Below, piece after piece: positions 1-8,834 of a DNA stretch of 64,000 nucleotides. The DNA comes from Candidatus Saccharimonadota bacterium. Lineage in GTDB: Bacteria; Patescibacteriota; Saccharimonadia; Saccharimonadales; Saccharimonadaceae. Position 1 is the first letter of the stretch, and each line of letters begins with the position of its first letter. Location of the stretch: assembly GCA_017537745.1 (NCBI GenBank), contig JAFYKF010000010.1, positions 1-64,000 of the forward strand, in the 5' to 3' direction. The translations under genes were made by a program, and so were the position numbers. The notes below the pieces were generated by a model, which saw nothing but the letters and a program-made list of their open reading frames with translations, was not told the origin of the DNA and ran no database searches.

Positions 1-111
1 CCTCCCGGGGCAGGCTCTCCCCGGTCAGCGCGGCGGTATTCAGCACGGAGCTTCCCGATTCAACGATCCCGTCGATCGGGATCTTTTCCCCGGGATTCAC
101 AACAATCAGGC
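1..111 (-). CDS. Heavy-metal P-type ATPase fragment (partial, probably foreign to contig)
   Basis: Read on the minus strand, the first ~110 bases translate without a stop into part of the actuator domain of a P1B-type metal-transporting ATPase, including NPGEKIPIDG and the phosphatase loop TGESLP. The family exports Cd, Zn or Cu across the membrane. Only about 36 residues are present and the reading ends abruptly near base 111, where an unrelated gene on the other strand begins. The stretch is far more GC-rich than what follows and its codon use is like that of a Firmicute. I infer a chimeric contig end or a very recent junction. The family assignment is firm; its belonging to this genome is doubtful. 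Confidence 0.7.
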
Positions 112-115
112 TTTA

Positions 116-520
116 GTGCCATTCCCAATTCAGGATGCGGATGGGACTTATAAGTTTGCAAATTCGGAGATAATCGTGCGTTATATGTTTGCGGCGGAGC
201 AACTTAGGTCTGGTATGGCCATGGAAATATTGGATAGGGTTTTCACTTGGAAGGATGACGACATGAGATCTTATCAAGATCTATTCAATAGCTATTATTC
301 AAGAGAAGAGGCAATTGAGGTATTGGATGGTTGGCTTGTCGACAGTGGATTTAGTAAAGATGGGCTTAAAGAACTCCATGAAATTGTTGATTACCCCGAA
401 ATAACTGACAAATTGAACGAGAATCGCAATCTTGTCGAAAACGAATTAAAGGTGCGTGGGATTCCAACAATGATTTACAATGGAAAAAAACATACTGGGC
501 TTTGGAAAGCCGCTGAATAG
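116..520 (+). CDS. DsbA-like thioredoxin-fold protein, C-terminal fragment
   Basis: The 134 readable residues match the second half of a DsbA/FrnE-type oxidoreductase: a helical insert followed by VRGIPTMIYNG, the cis-proline strand (GIPT) that closes a thioredoxin fold. The N-terminal strand and the CxxC active site are missing because the sequence changes character just upstream. The nominal GTG at 116 is therefore unlikely to be the native start, and the frame stays open into the foreign-looking segment. Presumed role is thiol-disulfide exchange outside the membrane. The last codons are followed by a non-coding gap and the promoter of the next gene. Confidence 0.6.
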   Translation: MPFPIQDADGTYKFANSEIIVRYMFAAEQLRSGMAMEILDRVFTWKDDDMRSYQDLFNSYYSREEAIEVLDGWLVDSGFSKDGLKELHEIVDYPEITDKLNENRNLVENELKVRGIPTMIYNGKKHTGLWKAAE

Positions 521-658
521 ATACTAAATGTATTTTTTACAACATTTTGAGCATGACCGGTGTTAAAACGGTGGAAAACTTTCAGGTGAAAATGTTGACT
601 TTTTGGGCGGGGTGATATAATATAATATTAATACTATATATAGACAGGATGCGAGGTG

Positions 659-1177
659 ATGTCTGAAATACCAGAAAAACAAATAAAAAGATTGCGTAGC
701 CTTATTACTGAGGCTGAGACAAATTTAGCAGCCGCGAAAGAATTGCTGGTTTCCGTTTTGGGTGATGGCGATACGATTACTGCGCCAAGAGACACCGTAT
801 TGTCTGGGCCGGAAGGCAAAGTTATTGAAGGTATTTTTGATGGCCAAATCATGATTGGTCCTGATGGCAAGAATTATCCAGTTCCAGCGAACTACGCATC
901 GAAGTCGAAGCTAGTTGAAGGTGATATTATGAAGCTTACTATTGGTGATGATGGTAAGTTTACCTACAAGCAGATTGGTCCAGTGGAGCGCAAGACCGTA
1001 ATAGGCACATTGACACATCACGACGATAAATATTATGTTGAAGTTTCAGGACGTGAATATCAGATTCTTTACGCTTCGGTAACTTATTTCCGTTTGCACG
1101 AAGGCTCGCAGGTTTCTATTACAATACCTGCAAATAACGACGATGCTACTTGGGCAGCAGTTGAAGCTGCAATCTAA
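659..1177 (+). CDS. Conserved hypothetical protein upstream of dnaX
   Basis: A 172-residue acidic protein with a short N-terminal coiled segment (about residues 1-40) and a beta-rich remainder containing MIGPDGKNYPVPANYA and a strand-rich C-terminus. I recognise no catalytic motif. Overlapping TATAAT boxes at 616-626 lie about 35 bases before the start and an AGGA at 646 could be the ribosome site. GTG at 656 immediately precedes the chosen ATG. It sits just before dnaX-dnaB, which may hint at a link to DNA metabolism or may be chance. Real gene with good confidence; function unknown. Confidence 0.7.
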   Translation: MSEIPEKQIKRLRSLITEAETNLAAAKELLVSVLGDGDTITAPRDTVLSGPEGKVIEGIFDGQIMIGPDGKNYPVPANYASKSKLVEGDIMKLTIGDDGKFTYKQIGPVERKTVIGTLTHHDDKYYVEVSGREYQILYASVTYFRLHEGSQVSITIPANNDDATWAAVEAAI

Positions 1178-1215
1178 CTTCTTGTTTAAATTTTTCATCT
1201 TGATATAATATTGAT

Positions 1216-2619
1216 ATGAGGAGTTTATATAGACGGTATCGTCCGGTAAAGTTAAGCGAGGTTGTTGGGCAAAAGCAGGTGACTGAGCCGCTTGCCAATT
1301 CTTTGAAAGAAGGGAAGATTAGTCATGCATATCTTTTTATTGGTCCGCGAGGTACCGGTAAGACAAGCGTGGCTAGAATTTTTGCGCACGAAGTAAACGG
1401 ATTTCCTTATACTATAGAAGATGATTATGTGGATATAATTGAAATTGATGGCGCTTCGAACCGTGGCATCGATAATATCCGCGAGCTTCGCGAGAAGGTT
1501 GCGATTGCACCTACGGCTGGTAAATATAAAATATATATTATCGACGAAGTCCATATGTTAACGAAAGAAGCATTTAATGCTTTACTTAAGACGCTCGAGG
1601 AACCCCCAGAACATGCTATATTTATTATGGCAACAACTGACGCCTACAAGGTTCCAGTCACAATTACTTCCCGTTCGCAAACCTACACCTTCCGTTTGGC
1701 TGAATCAGACGTAATCTTTCCATATATTAAATCTATCTGCGAAAAAGAGAAAATTCTAATTGATGACGATGCGCTAAAAATCGTAATAAAGCGTGGTGGT
1801 GGTTCATTCCGTGACACCTTATCATTGCTAGATCAAATTTCAACACTAAGTGACAAACAAATCTCCAAGGAAATGGTGGTTGACGCTTTGGGTTTGCCAG
1901 AGGATGAGCAAATTGCAAACTTACTAACTGCCTATCAAAATAGTGATGCTGGCGCAGTTGTCAATGAATTGCGAAATATATTATCATCTGGGATTAAACC
2001 AGAAACATTGGCTGAAGAATTAATCTCTACTATAATTGCAGAACCAACGCCAGAATTATTGCCCCTGCTTGCAAAGTTGCCCGATGTTAAGGCTCCTTTT
2101 GCCGAAGCGAGAATACTAGTTGCATTGATGAAAGAAGGGGTGGCTGAGCGTCTTTTTCCGGGACCGGCAAGCCCACTCTCGACGTCATACGCTGGGACGC
2201 GGGCAGAACCGCCCCTACAGGGCGAACCTGTCCGGTCCGGCAGGAATATACGTCTCGAGCGGTCTAACCGGAAATTGTCCTCGGAAAAAGACGCGTCAGC
2301 CACCCCCTCTTTCAATTGGAGCAGTTTCAGCGAGAAAGTTAAGGAGGCAAGTGGGGCGTTAGCGTTACAAATTGCATCGGCAAATTATGAAGTCGACGGT
2401 ACGACATTAAAAATATATCCAGAAAATGACTTCGCTAAGACATTTTTATCACGCGACAAGAACAAGAAAATTTTAATTGAATGTGCTGATGGTTTAAAAG
2501 TGACGGTTTGCGATGTAAAGGATAATCCAAAAATCAAAAACGATGAACTAATTTCAAAAATGTCTGATATAATGGGTGGTGAGGTAATGAACGATGGAGG
2601 AGGTAACCCATTCAACTAG
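1216..2619 (+). CDS. dnaX: DNA polymerase III subunit gamma/tau
   Basis: AAA+ clamp-loader ATPase that loads the sliding clamp at replication forks. The N-terminus RSLYRRYRP and GQ motif, Walker A GPRGTGKTS (about 43-51), Walker B IIDEVHML and sensor TTDAYKVP are all present. At 467 residues it is a short version. The Cys4 zinc module that normally sits between Walker A and EIDGASNRG is absent: residues 60-72 hold only a short acidic linker without cysteine. A GC-rich palindromic element (2130-2313) is inserted in frame at about residues 305-366. TATAAT at 1204-1209 lies 6 bases before the ATG, so the transcript is probably leaderless. The end overlaps dnaB. Confidence 0.95.
   Translation: MRSLYRRYRPVKLSEVVGQKQVTEPLANSLKEGKISHAYLFIGPRGTGKTSVARIFAHEVNGFPYTIEDDYVDIIEIDGASNRGIDNIRELREKVAIAPTAGKYKIYIIDEVHMLTKEAFNALLKTLEEPPEHAIFIMATTDAYKVPVTITSRSQTYTFRLAESDVIFPYIKSICEKEKILIDDDALKIVIKRGGGSFRDTLSLLDQISTLSDKQISKEMVVDALGLPEDEQIANLLTAYQNSDAGAVVNELRNILSSGIKPETLAEELISTIIAEPTPELLPLLAKLPDVKAPFAEARILVALMKEGVAERLFPGPASPLSTSYAGTRAEPPLQGEPVRSGRNIRLERSNRKLSSEKDASATPSFNWSSFSEKVKEASGALALQIASANYEVDGTTLKIYPENDFAKTFLSRDKNKKILIECADGLKVTVCDVKDNPKIKNDELISKMSDIMGGEVMNDGGGNPFN
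2130..2313. repeat. In-frame palindromic element inside dnaX
   Basis: Arms of about 31 bases (2130-2160 and 2282-2313) are inverted copies with few mismatches: GAAAGAAGGGGTGGCTGA then GCGTCTTTTTCCG, against its complement at the other end. The interior is clearly more GC-rich than dnaX and includes a CCGCCCCTACAGGGCGAAC stretch. It reads through without a stop and adds about 60 residues between the ATPase part and the C-terminal region of DnaX. Because of the symmetry the opposite strand is also open. Confidence 0.85.
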
Positions 2620-3958
2620 CGGTGGACGTGTACCACCACAAGATATTGCGGCGGAGAAATCTTTGCTTGGTGCAATTTTGATTTCGGAAAATGCTATTAC
2701 TGACGCAATTAATATTGTGCGCCCAGCAGATTTCTATGAACCTGCACATCAAACGATTTACCAAGCCATGATGAATCTTTACGACCAGCATCGGCCGATT
2801 GATTTATCCACAATAACCGCAGAGCTCAAGAGATTAAAAAAGCTTAAAGAAGTTGGTGGTGCACCATATTTAACTGAATTGTCTAATTTTACTCCAGCCG
2901 CATCACATGCAAAAGCCTACGCTGATATCATTGAAAAAGCATCTACTAGGCGTCGGCTAATTAAGGCTGGTACCGAAATTGCCAACAAAGCTTACGATGA
3001 TGACGCAAATGTTGGAGATTTAGTTGGCGCTGCGGAAAAACAATTATTTGAAGTCTCGGATAAGATTGTCAAAAGCGATTATGTGGCGATGGGGGATTTA
3101 TTGGTTGATGCTTTCGATAGAATTGAAGAGCTCCATAAAAATAAAGGGAATTTGCGTGGTCTAAAGACTGGTTTTCGCGATTTAGATCAAAAGACGGCCG
3201 GTATGCAAAAGGGCGATCTTGTGATTATTGGCGCACGCCCGGCCATGGGTAAAACAACTTTTGCACAGAACTTAACCTACAATATTGCGAGTATTAACAA
3301 GCGGGGTGTATTGTTTTTTTCAATGGAGATGGCGGCAAATGAAATTGTAGAAAGGATGATTTCTGACGTTTCCGGTGTAGATAACTGGAAAATCAGAACA
3401 GGAAACTATTCCGACGAAGACTTCCAAAAAATTGGTGATGCTATGGGCGAAATGGACGAATTGCCAATTTATATCGATGATACTAGCTCGATGACAGTGA
3501 TGGAACTCAGAAATAAAGCACGGCGCGCAGTGCATGATCATGACATTGGCATAATAATCGTTGACTATTTGCAGCTAATTGCGGGTTCGGGTAATTACAA
3601 AGGGAATCGTGTGCAAGAGGTGACGGAGATTTCACGTGGTCTTAAAATATTAGCACGTGAACTTGAAATACCAGTTGTAGCTTTGGCACAGCTTTCGCGT
3701 AGTGTAACTGGGCGCGATGATCCAAGGCCGGTTTTGTCCGATTTACGCGAATCAGGTTCTATCGAGCAGGACGCCGACCTTGTAATGTTCTTGCACCGTC
3801 CGGATTATTACAAGATGAATGATGATAATTATGAGGAAACCCATATTACGGAATTGCTAATCGCAAAACATCGTCATGGCGCAGTTGGAAAAGTTGAACT
3901 TTACTTCCATCCAGAACTGCTACGTTTTATGTCACTTGATAAAACTCATGATGAATAG
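2594..3958 (+). CDS. dnaB: Replicative DNA helicase
   Basis: Hexameric 5'-3' helicase of the replication fork. The N-terminal domain begins with VPPQDIAAEKSLLGAIL (about 12-28). The C-terminal RecA-like domain has Walker A GARPAMGKTTFAQ, the H2-type FSMEM, Walker B IIVDYLQLI and the arginine-finger region SDLRESGSIEQDADLV. The length of 454 residues is normal and no intein is present. The ATG lies inside the end of dnaX with GGAG just after it, so translation is probably coupled to dnaX. The dnaX-dnaB pairing makes a small replication operon. Confidence 0.96.
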   Translation: MEEVTHSTSGGRVPPQDIAAEKSLLGAILISENAITDAINIVRPADFYEPAHQTIYQAMMNLYDQHRPIDLSTITAELKRLKKLKEVGGAPYLTELSNFTPAASHAKAYADIIEKASTRRRLIKAGTEIANKAYDDDANVGDLVGAAEKQLFEVSDKIVKSDYVAMGDLLVDAFDRIEELHKNKGNLRGLKTGFRDLDQKTAGMQKGDLVIIGARPAMGKTTFAQNLTYNIASINKRGVLFFSMEMAANEIVERMISDVSGVDNWKIRTGNYSDEDFQKIGDAMGEMDELPIYIDDTSSMTVMELRNKARRAVHDHDIGIIIVDYLQLIAGSGNYKGNRVQEVTEISRGLKILARELEIPVVALAQLSRSVTGRDDPRPVLSDLRESGSIEQDADLVMFLHRPDYYKMNDDNYEETHITELLIAKHRHGAVGKVELYFHPELLRFMSLDKTHDE

Positions 3959-3970
3959 TATAATGATTAT

Positions 3971-5407
3971 GTGAAGAAGATTATTATCTCTAAACTCTTT
4001 TTATACCGTCATCGATTTCTGATTGGTTATATTTTACTGGGTGTAGCATTCGTTGGCTTGCTTTTTTGTCTCCCTTTAATAGCACAGTATGGCCTATCCG
4101 ACGCAGAAATGGCTTCAGCTGTCGGTTCATATAATTTAAGCATCGATGCGCCTTTAAACGGTGATTTGGTTGATTTGCCATATCGTTTCTTGCAAAAATT
4201 ATCTATTGTAATTTTTGGTTTAACACCATATGCTGTAAAATTGCCGAGTATCATTATTGGTTTGCTTTTAGGTTTCTTGTTTATTTTATTGCTTAATCGT
4301 TGGTTCAAAAATAATGTGTCACTTTTGGCATCGTGCCTTATAGTATTATCTACACCATTTTTGTTCTTAGCTGGGTCTGGTACCCCATTAATCATGATAG
4401 TATTTTGGCCAACACTTTTACTTTGGCTCGGTTCAAGAATTCAGGGCGAGAAGAAGCCTAAACCGCTCTATTCTTTACTGTTTGCAATCGCATTATTATT
4501 AGCGATTTTTACTCCATACATGCTTTACTTCGCAGTATTCTGCGTGTTATTTGTTTTCCTACAACCACATCTCAGATTCATTGTAAAAAGTTTGCCAAAA
4601 ATACCATTAATCGCCGTAGGTGTTTTAATATTGGGTGGTATTGCTACCCTCGTTATGAACATCGTTAATCATCCAGAGACTCTGACGGAACTACTGTTTG
4701 CAAGCGGTTTTCAAATTAGCGACATATGGAAGAATCTAAGTACTGGTTTTGTGCCAGTCTTTGCTTGGTGGGGAGGAGTAGAAAGCGTTTTCTTAGCTCC
4801 ACTAATGAGTCTGCCAACATTATCTATAGCCTTAATTGGCTTACTTAGCACTACAAAAGGATTCTTCGCCTCACGTAATTCTATTGCATCGCTATTACTT
4901 GTGTTTACAGTCATTATTACAGCGTTCAATCCGAATGCAGTTATATTCTTCATTCTGCCAATTGCAATCCTGGTAGCACATGGGCTAAAATATTTACTCG
5001 AAAAATGGTATGGACTCTTTCCGGAAAATCCATATGCACGTGTGGCGGCAATTTTCCCACTCTCAATTCTATTTGGCGTGATTTTAATTCCTTCACTCTT
5101 CCAGTACGTCTATGGGTATCGCTATAATCACGATGTGGCTGGACAGTTTAACTACGATATCGCCATTATTCGTGAAAATCTGACCGATGAGACCATCGTC
5201 GCAAGAGATAACTATGAATTCTATAAGATTCTAGAGCGATCAACCGATTTAACAGTAGTGAGCGAGTTGTCCGACGCAGAATCGGAAAGAGTCGCCATTC
5301 TTCATGGCACTTTGGATAGCCCTTACTACAAGCTTTCACAGATTATTGCTTCGCCGATGCGCGAAAAGTCTGATATAATATATTTATATACTGTAAAAGG
5401 AGAATAA
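3971..5407 (+). CDS. Polytopic membrane protein, GT-C glycosyltransferase-like (family 39/ArnT-like)
   Basis: A 478-residue protein with about 10-12 hydrophobic segments. The first extracytoplasmic loop carries an acidic pair (SDAEMASA) followed by PYRFLQKLSIVIFG, the layout of GT-C transferases that use lipid-linked sugars. This would place it in cell-envelope glycosylation. The C-terminal ~90 residues are soluble. TATAAT at 3959-3964 sits 6 bases before a GTG start, so the gene looks leaderless and its promoter overlaps the dnaB stop region. Superfamily call is moderate; donor and acceptor are unknown. Confidence 0.65.
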   Translation: MKKIIISKLFLYRHRFLIGYILLGVAFVGLLFCLPLIAQYGLSDAEMASAVGSYNLSIDAPLNGDLVDLPYRFLQKLSIVIFGLTPYAVKLPSIIIGLLLGFLFILLLNRWFKNNVSLLASCLIVLSTPFLFLAGSGTPLIMIVFWPTLLLWLGSRIQGEKKPKPLYSLLFAIALLLAIFTPYMLYFAVFCVLFVFLQPHLRFIVKSLPKIPLIAVGVLILGGIATLVMNIVNHPETLTELLFASGFQISDIWKNLSTGFVPVFAWWGGVESVFLAPLMSLPTLSIALIGLLSTTKGFFASRNSIASLLLVFTVIITAFNPNAVIFFILPIAILVAHGLKYLLEKWYGLFPENPYARVAAIFPLSILFGVILIPSLFQYVYGYRYNHDVAGQFNYDIAIIRENLTDETIVARDNYEFYKILERSTDLTVVSELSDAESERVAILHGTLDSPYYKLSQIIASPMREKSDIIYLYTVKGE

Positions 5408-5408
5408 A

Positions 5409-5714
5409 ATGGGACAGACAATTGATCAGATGAAGCTATTAAATCAGCTTCGTAAGGCACAAAAGGAGCTTAAAAACGAAATCGTAGAAGTAGAGGCTGG
5501 CGACGGCGCTGTAGTGGTGCAAATTTCTGGCGAACTGAAAGTCAAGAAGGTTTCTATTGACCCAGAAAAAGTTGATTTAGACGATATCCACGAACTTGAA
5601 AGATGGATTGAAAACTGTATGCGCGATGGTTTTGCTAAAGCACAAGAAATTGCTACAGACAAAATGAAGCCTTTGATGGGTGGTTTGCAGGGTTTGGGTC
5701 TTGGCGGAATGTAA
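5409..5714 (+). CDS. ybaB: Nucleoid-associated protein YbaB/EbfC family
   Basis: A 101-residue protein with the family pattern: N-terminal coiled-coil helix with QLRKAQKELKNE, a central beta hairpin with VVVQISGELKVKKVSIDP, and a Met/Gly-rich C-terminus (MKPLMGGLQGLGLGGM). The family forms dimers that bind DNA. It is preceded by AAAAGGAG at a good distance, and by a TATAAT inside the end of the upstream gene. It lies 3 bases before recR, the classic ybaB-recR pairing seen across bacteria, which supports a shared role around repair. Confidence 0.93.
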   Translation: MGQTIDQMKLLNQLRKAQKELKNEIVEVEAGDGAVVVQISGELKVKKVSIDPEKVDLDDIHELERWIENCMRDGFAKAQEIATDKMKPLMGGLQGLGLGGM

Positions 5715-5717
5715 TAT

Positions 5718-6323
5718 ATGCTGCCACAGGCTCTCAACAATGTAATTGATGCGCTTGGAATGTTGCCCGGCGTGGGACCACGCACGGCTGAACGGTATGC
5801 TTACTTTTTATTTAAATCAAATCCTAAGGTCGCTGAGGGGATTGCTGATTCCTTGAATTCACTCCATTCTGGCGTGAAATCTTGCCCTGTGACTTTTGCT
5901 TTAATTGACGCAGATGAAGATGTTTCACCACTTTATTCCGATCCATCTCGAGATAAAAGTATAGTTTTGGTCGTAGAAGAGCCATTAGATATTTACGCAA
6001 TTGAGTCCACCCATGCTTTTCGCGGTGTCTATCACGTACTCGGTGGAGCAATTTCACCAATTGATGGAATAACACCAGAACAATTACATATCCGCGAATT
6101 AGTCAATCGTCTAGAGCCGGATGACGTAAACGAAGTGATTATTGCTACAAACCCGTCGGTAGAAGGGGAATCTACTGCTTTATTGTTAGAAAAAGTTTTG
6201 CATGAAGCGAAACCTTCATTAAAAATTACGCGCTTGGCACGTGGTTTACCGCTTGGTGTAGATTTGTCTTATGCGGATCAAATAACTTTATCAGCCGCGC
6301 TTGAAAATCGTACAAAGTTATAA
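5718..6323 (+). CDS. recR: Recombination protein RecR, zinc-finger-less
   Basis: RecR acts with RecF/RecO to load RecA at gaps. The helix-hairpin-helix MLPGVGPRTAERYAYFL (about 15-31), the Toprim core VVEEPLDIYAIE and ATNPSVEGESTALLL are intact and the length (201) is normal. The C4 zinc finger is degenerate: the usual CPxCF and CxICSDPxRD become CPVTF and SPLYSDPSRD, leaving one cysteine (about residue 56). Reads cleanly, so this is not a sequencing error in a single codon. DnaX in the same window has also lost its zinc module. Confidence 0.95.
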   Translation: MLPQALNNVIDALGMLPGVGPRTAERYAYFLFKSNPKVAEGIADSLNSLHSGVKSCPVTFALIDADEDVSPLYSDPSRDKSIVLVVEEPLDIYAIESTHAFRGVYHVLGGAISPIDGITPEQLHIRELVNRLEPDDVNEVIIATNPSVEGESTALLLEKVLHEAKPSLKITRLARGLPLGVDLSYADQITLSAALENRTKL

Positions 6324-6324
6324 T

Positions 6325-6873
6325 TTAGACCCATTTAGAAAGGCGGGCATATTCTGGAGATTTTTTGTCGTATGAATCTAAAATATCTTCAATATATGTC
6401 TTACCGTTAGAAAGATTTAAAGTTTCAACTTCTGGCATGGAAGATAATAGGCGAATAATAGCCTCGTCGGTATCCGGATTGGTCATAGAATGTTTTGGGT
6501 CAGTAGAATGCGAATGTACACGGAGCTCTTTATAAACGAAACGTTTGATGCCAGCCTGTAGACAATACTTTAGACAGTTTTCGCAAGTAGCGACACGATT
6601 ATAGAGTGTACAACCTTCGAGATTTTGGTGTGCAAATATTAGAGCATTCATTTCGGAATGGATTGCAAAATAATATTTCATTGGGCGTTCACTTAAAGTC
6701 ATTTTTGATTCATCGGCGCCTTGGACCATGCCATTGTAGCCAAGTGATACTACGCGTTTGTTTTTGTCCACTATTACACATCCCATTTTGCTGGATGGAT
6801 CTTTTGATTTTGTCGAAACGGCTTCGGCAATTTGCATGAAGTATTCGTCCCAAGATTCTTGCTTACTCTTCAT
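6325..6873 (-). CDS. Deoxycytidylate (dCMP) deaminase, ComEB-like
   Basis: A 182-residue zinc deaminase converting dCMP to dUMP, the precursor of dTMP. Zinc and catalytic residues are visible: HSEMNAL (His and Glu) and TCENCLKYC (two Cys). The N-terminal helix WDEYFMQIAEAVSTKSKD and CVIVDKNKRVVSLGYNGM fit the family. The stop lies next to that of recR on the other strand. A minus-strand TATAAT (6883-6888 on plus) stands 9 bases before the ATG, so it is likely leaderless, and diverges from the next gene. Confidence 0.88.
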   Translation of the reverse strand: MKSKQESWDEYFMQIAEAVSTKSKDPSSKMGCVIVDKNKRVVSLGYNGMVQGADESKMTLSERPMKYYFAIHSEMNALIFAHQNLEGCTLYNRVATCENCLKYCLQAGIKRFVYKELRVHSHSTDPKHSMTNPDTDEAIIRLLSSMPEVETLNLSNGKTYIEDILDSYDKKSPEYARLSKWV

Positions 6874-7019
6874 AATATTTTCATTATATCATATAAATTG
6901 GATTGGCTATTTTAAAAATATATCATAAATTTTATGCTTTTTACTGGGGCGAAGTAGTAGGGGGTTGATTTTTATAATGACCTATGCCTAGAATACTTCA
7001 CTAATAAAAAAGGAGTATT

Positions 7020-8777
7020 ATGCCCAGAAAAAAATTATCAAAAATTAAGTTCTTGGCTTGCCTCGTCGGTGGGCTAATCACATGTATAACACTTGGATGT
7101 TTAAGCCCACATCATGCAAGTGCGGCGAGTTGCCCAGACCTACAAATAATATTTGTGCGCGGTAGCGGCGCAACACGTTATGACAATGAAGATTATCAGG
7201 CCTTCAAGTCTTCATTAACCGATAAATTATCACTTACCGATTTAAGCTATGATTTTGACGATTTGGATTATCCAGCCGTAGGAGTGGGGGTTGATAATAT
7301 TTGGACGGCAATTGGAGCATATTTTGGCGGCGGTGACGCATATGATTTTGGCAACAGCGTAGATTCTGGTGTACAAGAATTAATTCGTGCCACAAACACG
7401 GGCTGCAATGACACTAAGTATGTTATAGCTGGCTATTCTCAAGGAGCAATGGTAGTCTCGAAGGCCCTGCCGTCGCTTGATCCAGGGCACATCATATATG
7501 CGGCAACTTTTGGTGACCCAAAAATCTATTTACCGGAGGGGAAGGGTGCTTTATCGGTCAAAATAGCTAGCAAAAATGGTTTGAAGACTGGCACTATTCC
7601 GCCAGCTTGCAAAGGCGCAAATCTATCCAACTACCGCGCCTACGTGCCTGACTGCTATGCATATGAAGGACTATTGGGTAGCAATCGTCCATATCAACCA
7701 GAGGGCTTTCAATATAAACTAGGAACTTGGTGTAATAAGTTTGATATTTTCTGCAGTTCTTATTATAGCATCGACAGCCATGTATCATATGTTCGTGATG
7801 GTTTGTACGAAGACGCTAGTAAAACTATCTTCTCAAAGATTACCAGCGCGTTCGGGAAAGAAAATACTTTTGTATCTACGCATGATACTGCAATCGTCAT
7901 CGATTCAACTTTGTCGATGCATGGATTGATTAACCAGTATAAAGCCGAGGCCTTGCGTTTGGCAGAAAAGACCTTGTCTTCTGGTGGACGAGTCGCATTA
8001 TATGATTATCGTGATTTGGCTGATCCGTACGATTTGGTTGAACATTGTAATTTTGATACTTGTACATTAGATATAGTTAGGTCAGAGTTAGACGAGATTA
8101 AGGCTGCAAACGGTGGCGATGTACCAGAATCACTACTTTCAGCATCTTTTAAGACCATGAATAAATTGTCATGGAATTATGGTTCGACTAAGTCCCTGGT
8201 CATATTAACTGATGCCGGATTTCATTCTCCAGATTTAGACGGAACAACTTTTTCGGATGTCGTTGGGCTCAGTAAGAGAATTGATCCGGTGAATTTTTAT
8301 ATAATTACAGTTCCGGAAATGTTTGATAAATATACTGAGTTGGCAAATGCCACAGATGGACTTGTAACAACATCGTTAGATGATTTATCATTGTTCACTG
8401 ACACGATTATGGCACGTTTTGACAGTTTGCCAAACGTGGAAGAATTGGAAATTGACTCAACTGGGGCTTTTATTGTAGACGAAGAGCTGCCGGAAATTAC
8501 AGTAAATAGTGTCGAGGATGATTTAAGTGATACAATTATGATTAAATTTTCAAATACCGGAGTTCGAACCCTTGTTGTTCTAAACGGTTCAGTACTAGGT
8601 TTAACTGAAGAAGAATTTGTCGCAATTAATGGGTTAGACAGAAGTATCCAAAATCAAATCAAATTAATTCCATTGTCTGCAACGAGACGTGGTACAGCTG
8701 CGGAGGTAGTAGCTGGGCTTGTTTCTGCGCCCAGAGCGGTCGTGCCAAGAGCACCAGATACTGGGATTGTAAAATAG
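7020..8777 (+). CDS. Secreted cutinase-like esterase fused to a von Willebrand A domain
   Basis: A signal peptide (hydrophobic 11-35, ending near ASAAS) is followed by a cutinase-type alpha/beta hydrolase: FVRGSGATR near the oxyanion region, nucleophile elbow AGYSQGAMVV, an acidic CYA segment and SHVSYV for the histidine. From about residue 290 a VWA domain follows with an altered MIDAS (IDSTLSMHG) and VILTDAGFHSP. The C-terminus ends in PRAPDTGIVK, resembling the start of a sortase signal but without a membrane helix. SD AAGGAG and TATAAT at 6973-6978 precede it. Cutinases are typical of Actinobacteria; since Saccharibacteria live on Actinobacteria, a role on host envelope lipids is a plausible inference. 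Confidence 0.8.
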   Translation: MPRKKLSKIKFLACLVGGLITCITLGCLSPHHASAASCPDLQIIFVRGSGATRYDNEDYQAFKSSLTDKLSLTDLSYDFDDLDYPAVGVGVDNIWTAIGAYFGGGDAYDFGNSVDSGVQELIRATNTGCNDTKYVIAGYSQGAMVVSKALPSLDPGHIIYAATFGDPKIYLPEGKGALSVKIASKNGLKTGTIPPACKGANLSNYRAYVPDCYAYEGLLGSNRPYQPEGFQYKLGTWCNKFDIFCSSYYSIDSHVSYVRDGLYEDASKTIFSKITSAFGKENTFVSTHDTAIVIDSTLSMHGLINQYKAEALRLAEKTLSSGGRVALYDYRDLADPYDLVEHCNFDTCTLDIVRSELDEIKAANGGDVPESLLSASFKTMNKLSWNYGSTKSLVILTDAGFHSPDLDGTTFSDVVGLSKRIDPVNFYIITVPEMFDKYTELANATDGLVTTSLDDLSLFTDTIMARFDSLPNVEELEIDSTGAFIVDEELPEITVNSVEDDLSDTIMIKFSNTGVRTLVVLNGSVLGLTEEEFVAINGLDRSIQNQIKLIPLSATRRGTAAEVVAGLVSAPRAVVPRAPDTGIVK

Positions 8778-8821
8778 TTTTAAACTTAAGTACTGTGGTT
8801 GTATTTGTCGCTAAATTATGA

Positions 8822-8827
8822 TATAAT
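8822..8827 (+). promoter_or_regulatory. -10 box giving a leaderless typA transcript
   Basis: TGATATAAT with TATAAT at 8822-8827 lies 7 bases before ATG 8835. Transcription starting about 7 bases after the box would begin at the start codon. No Shine-Dalgarno precedes the ATG. The same geometry recurs before many core genes here. Confidence 0.75.
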
Positions 8828-8834
8828 AGCTTTT

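Noticed and set aside
1935-2315. Antisense gene in dnaX beginning MKEGVA
   Set aside because: It is the mirror reading of the palindrome arms.
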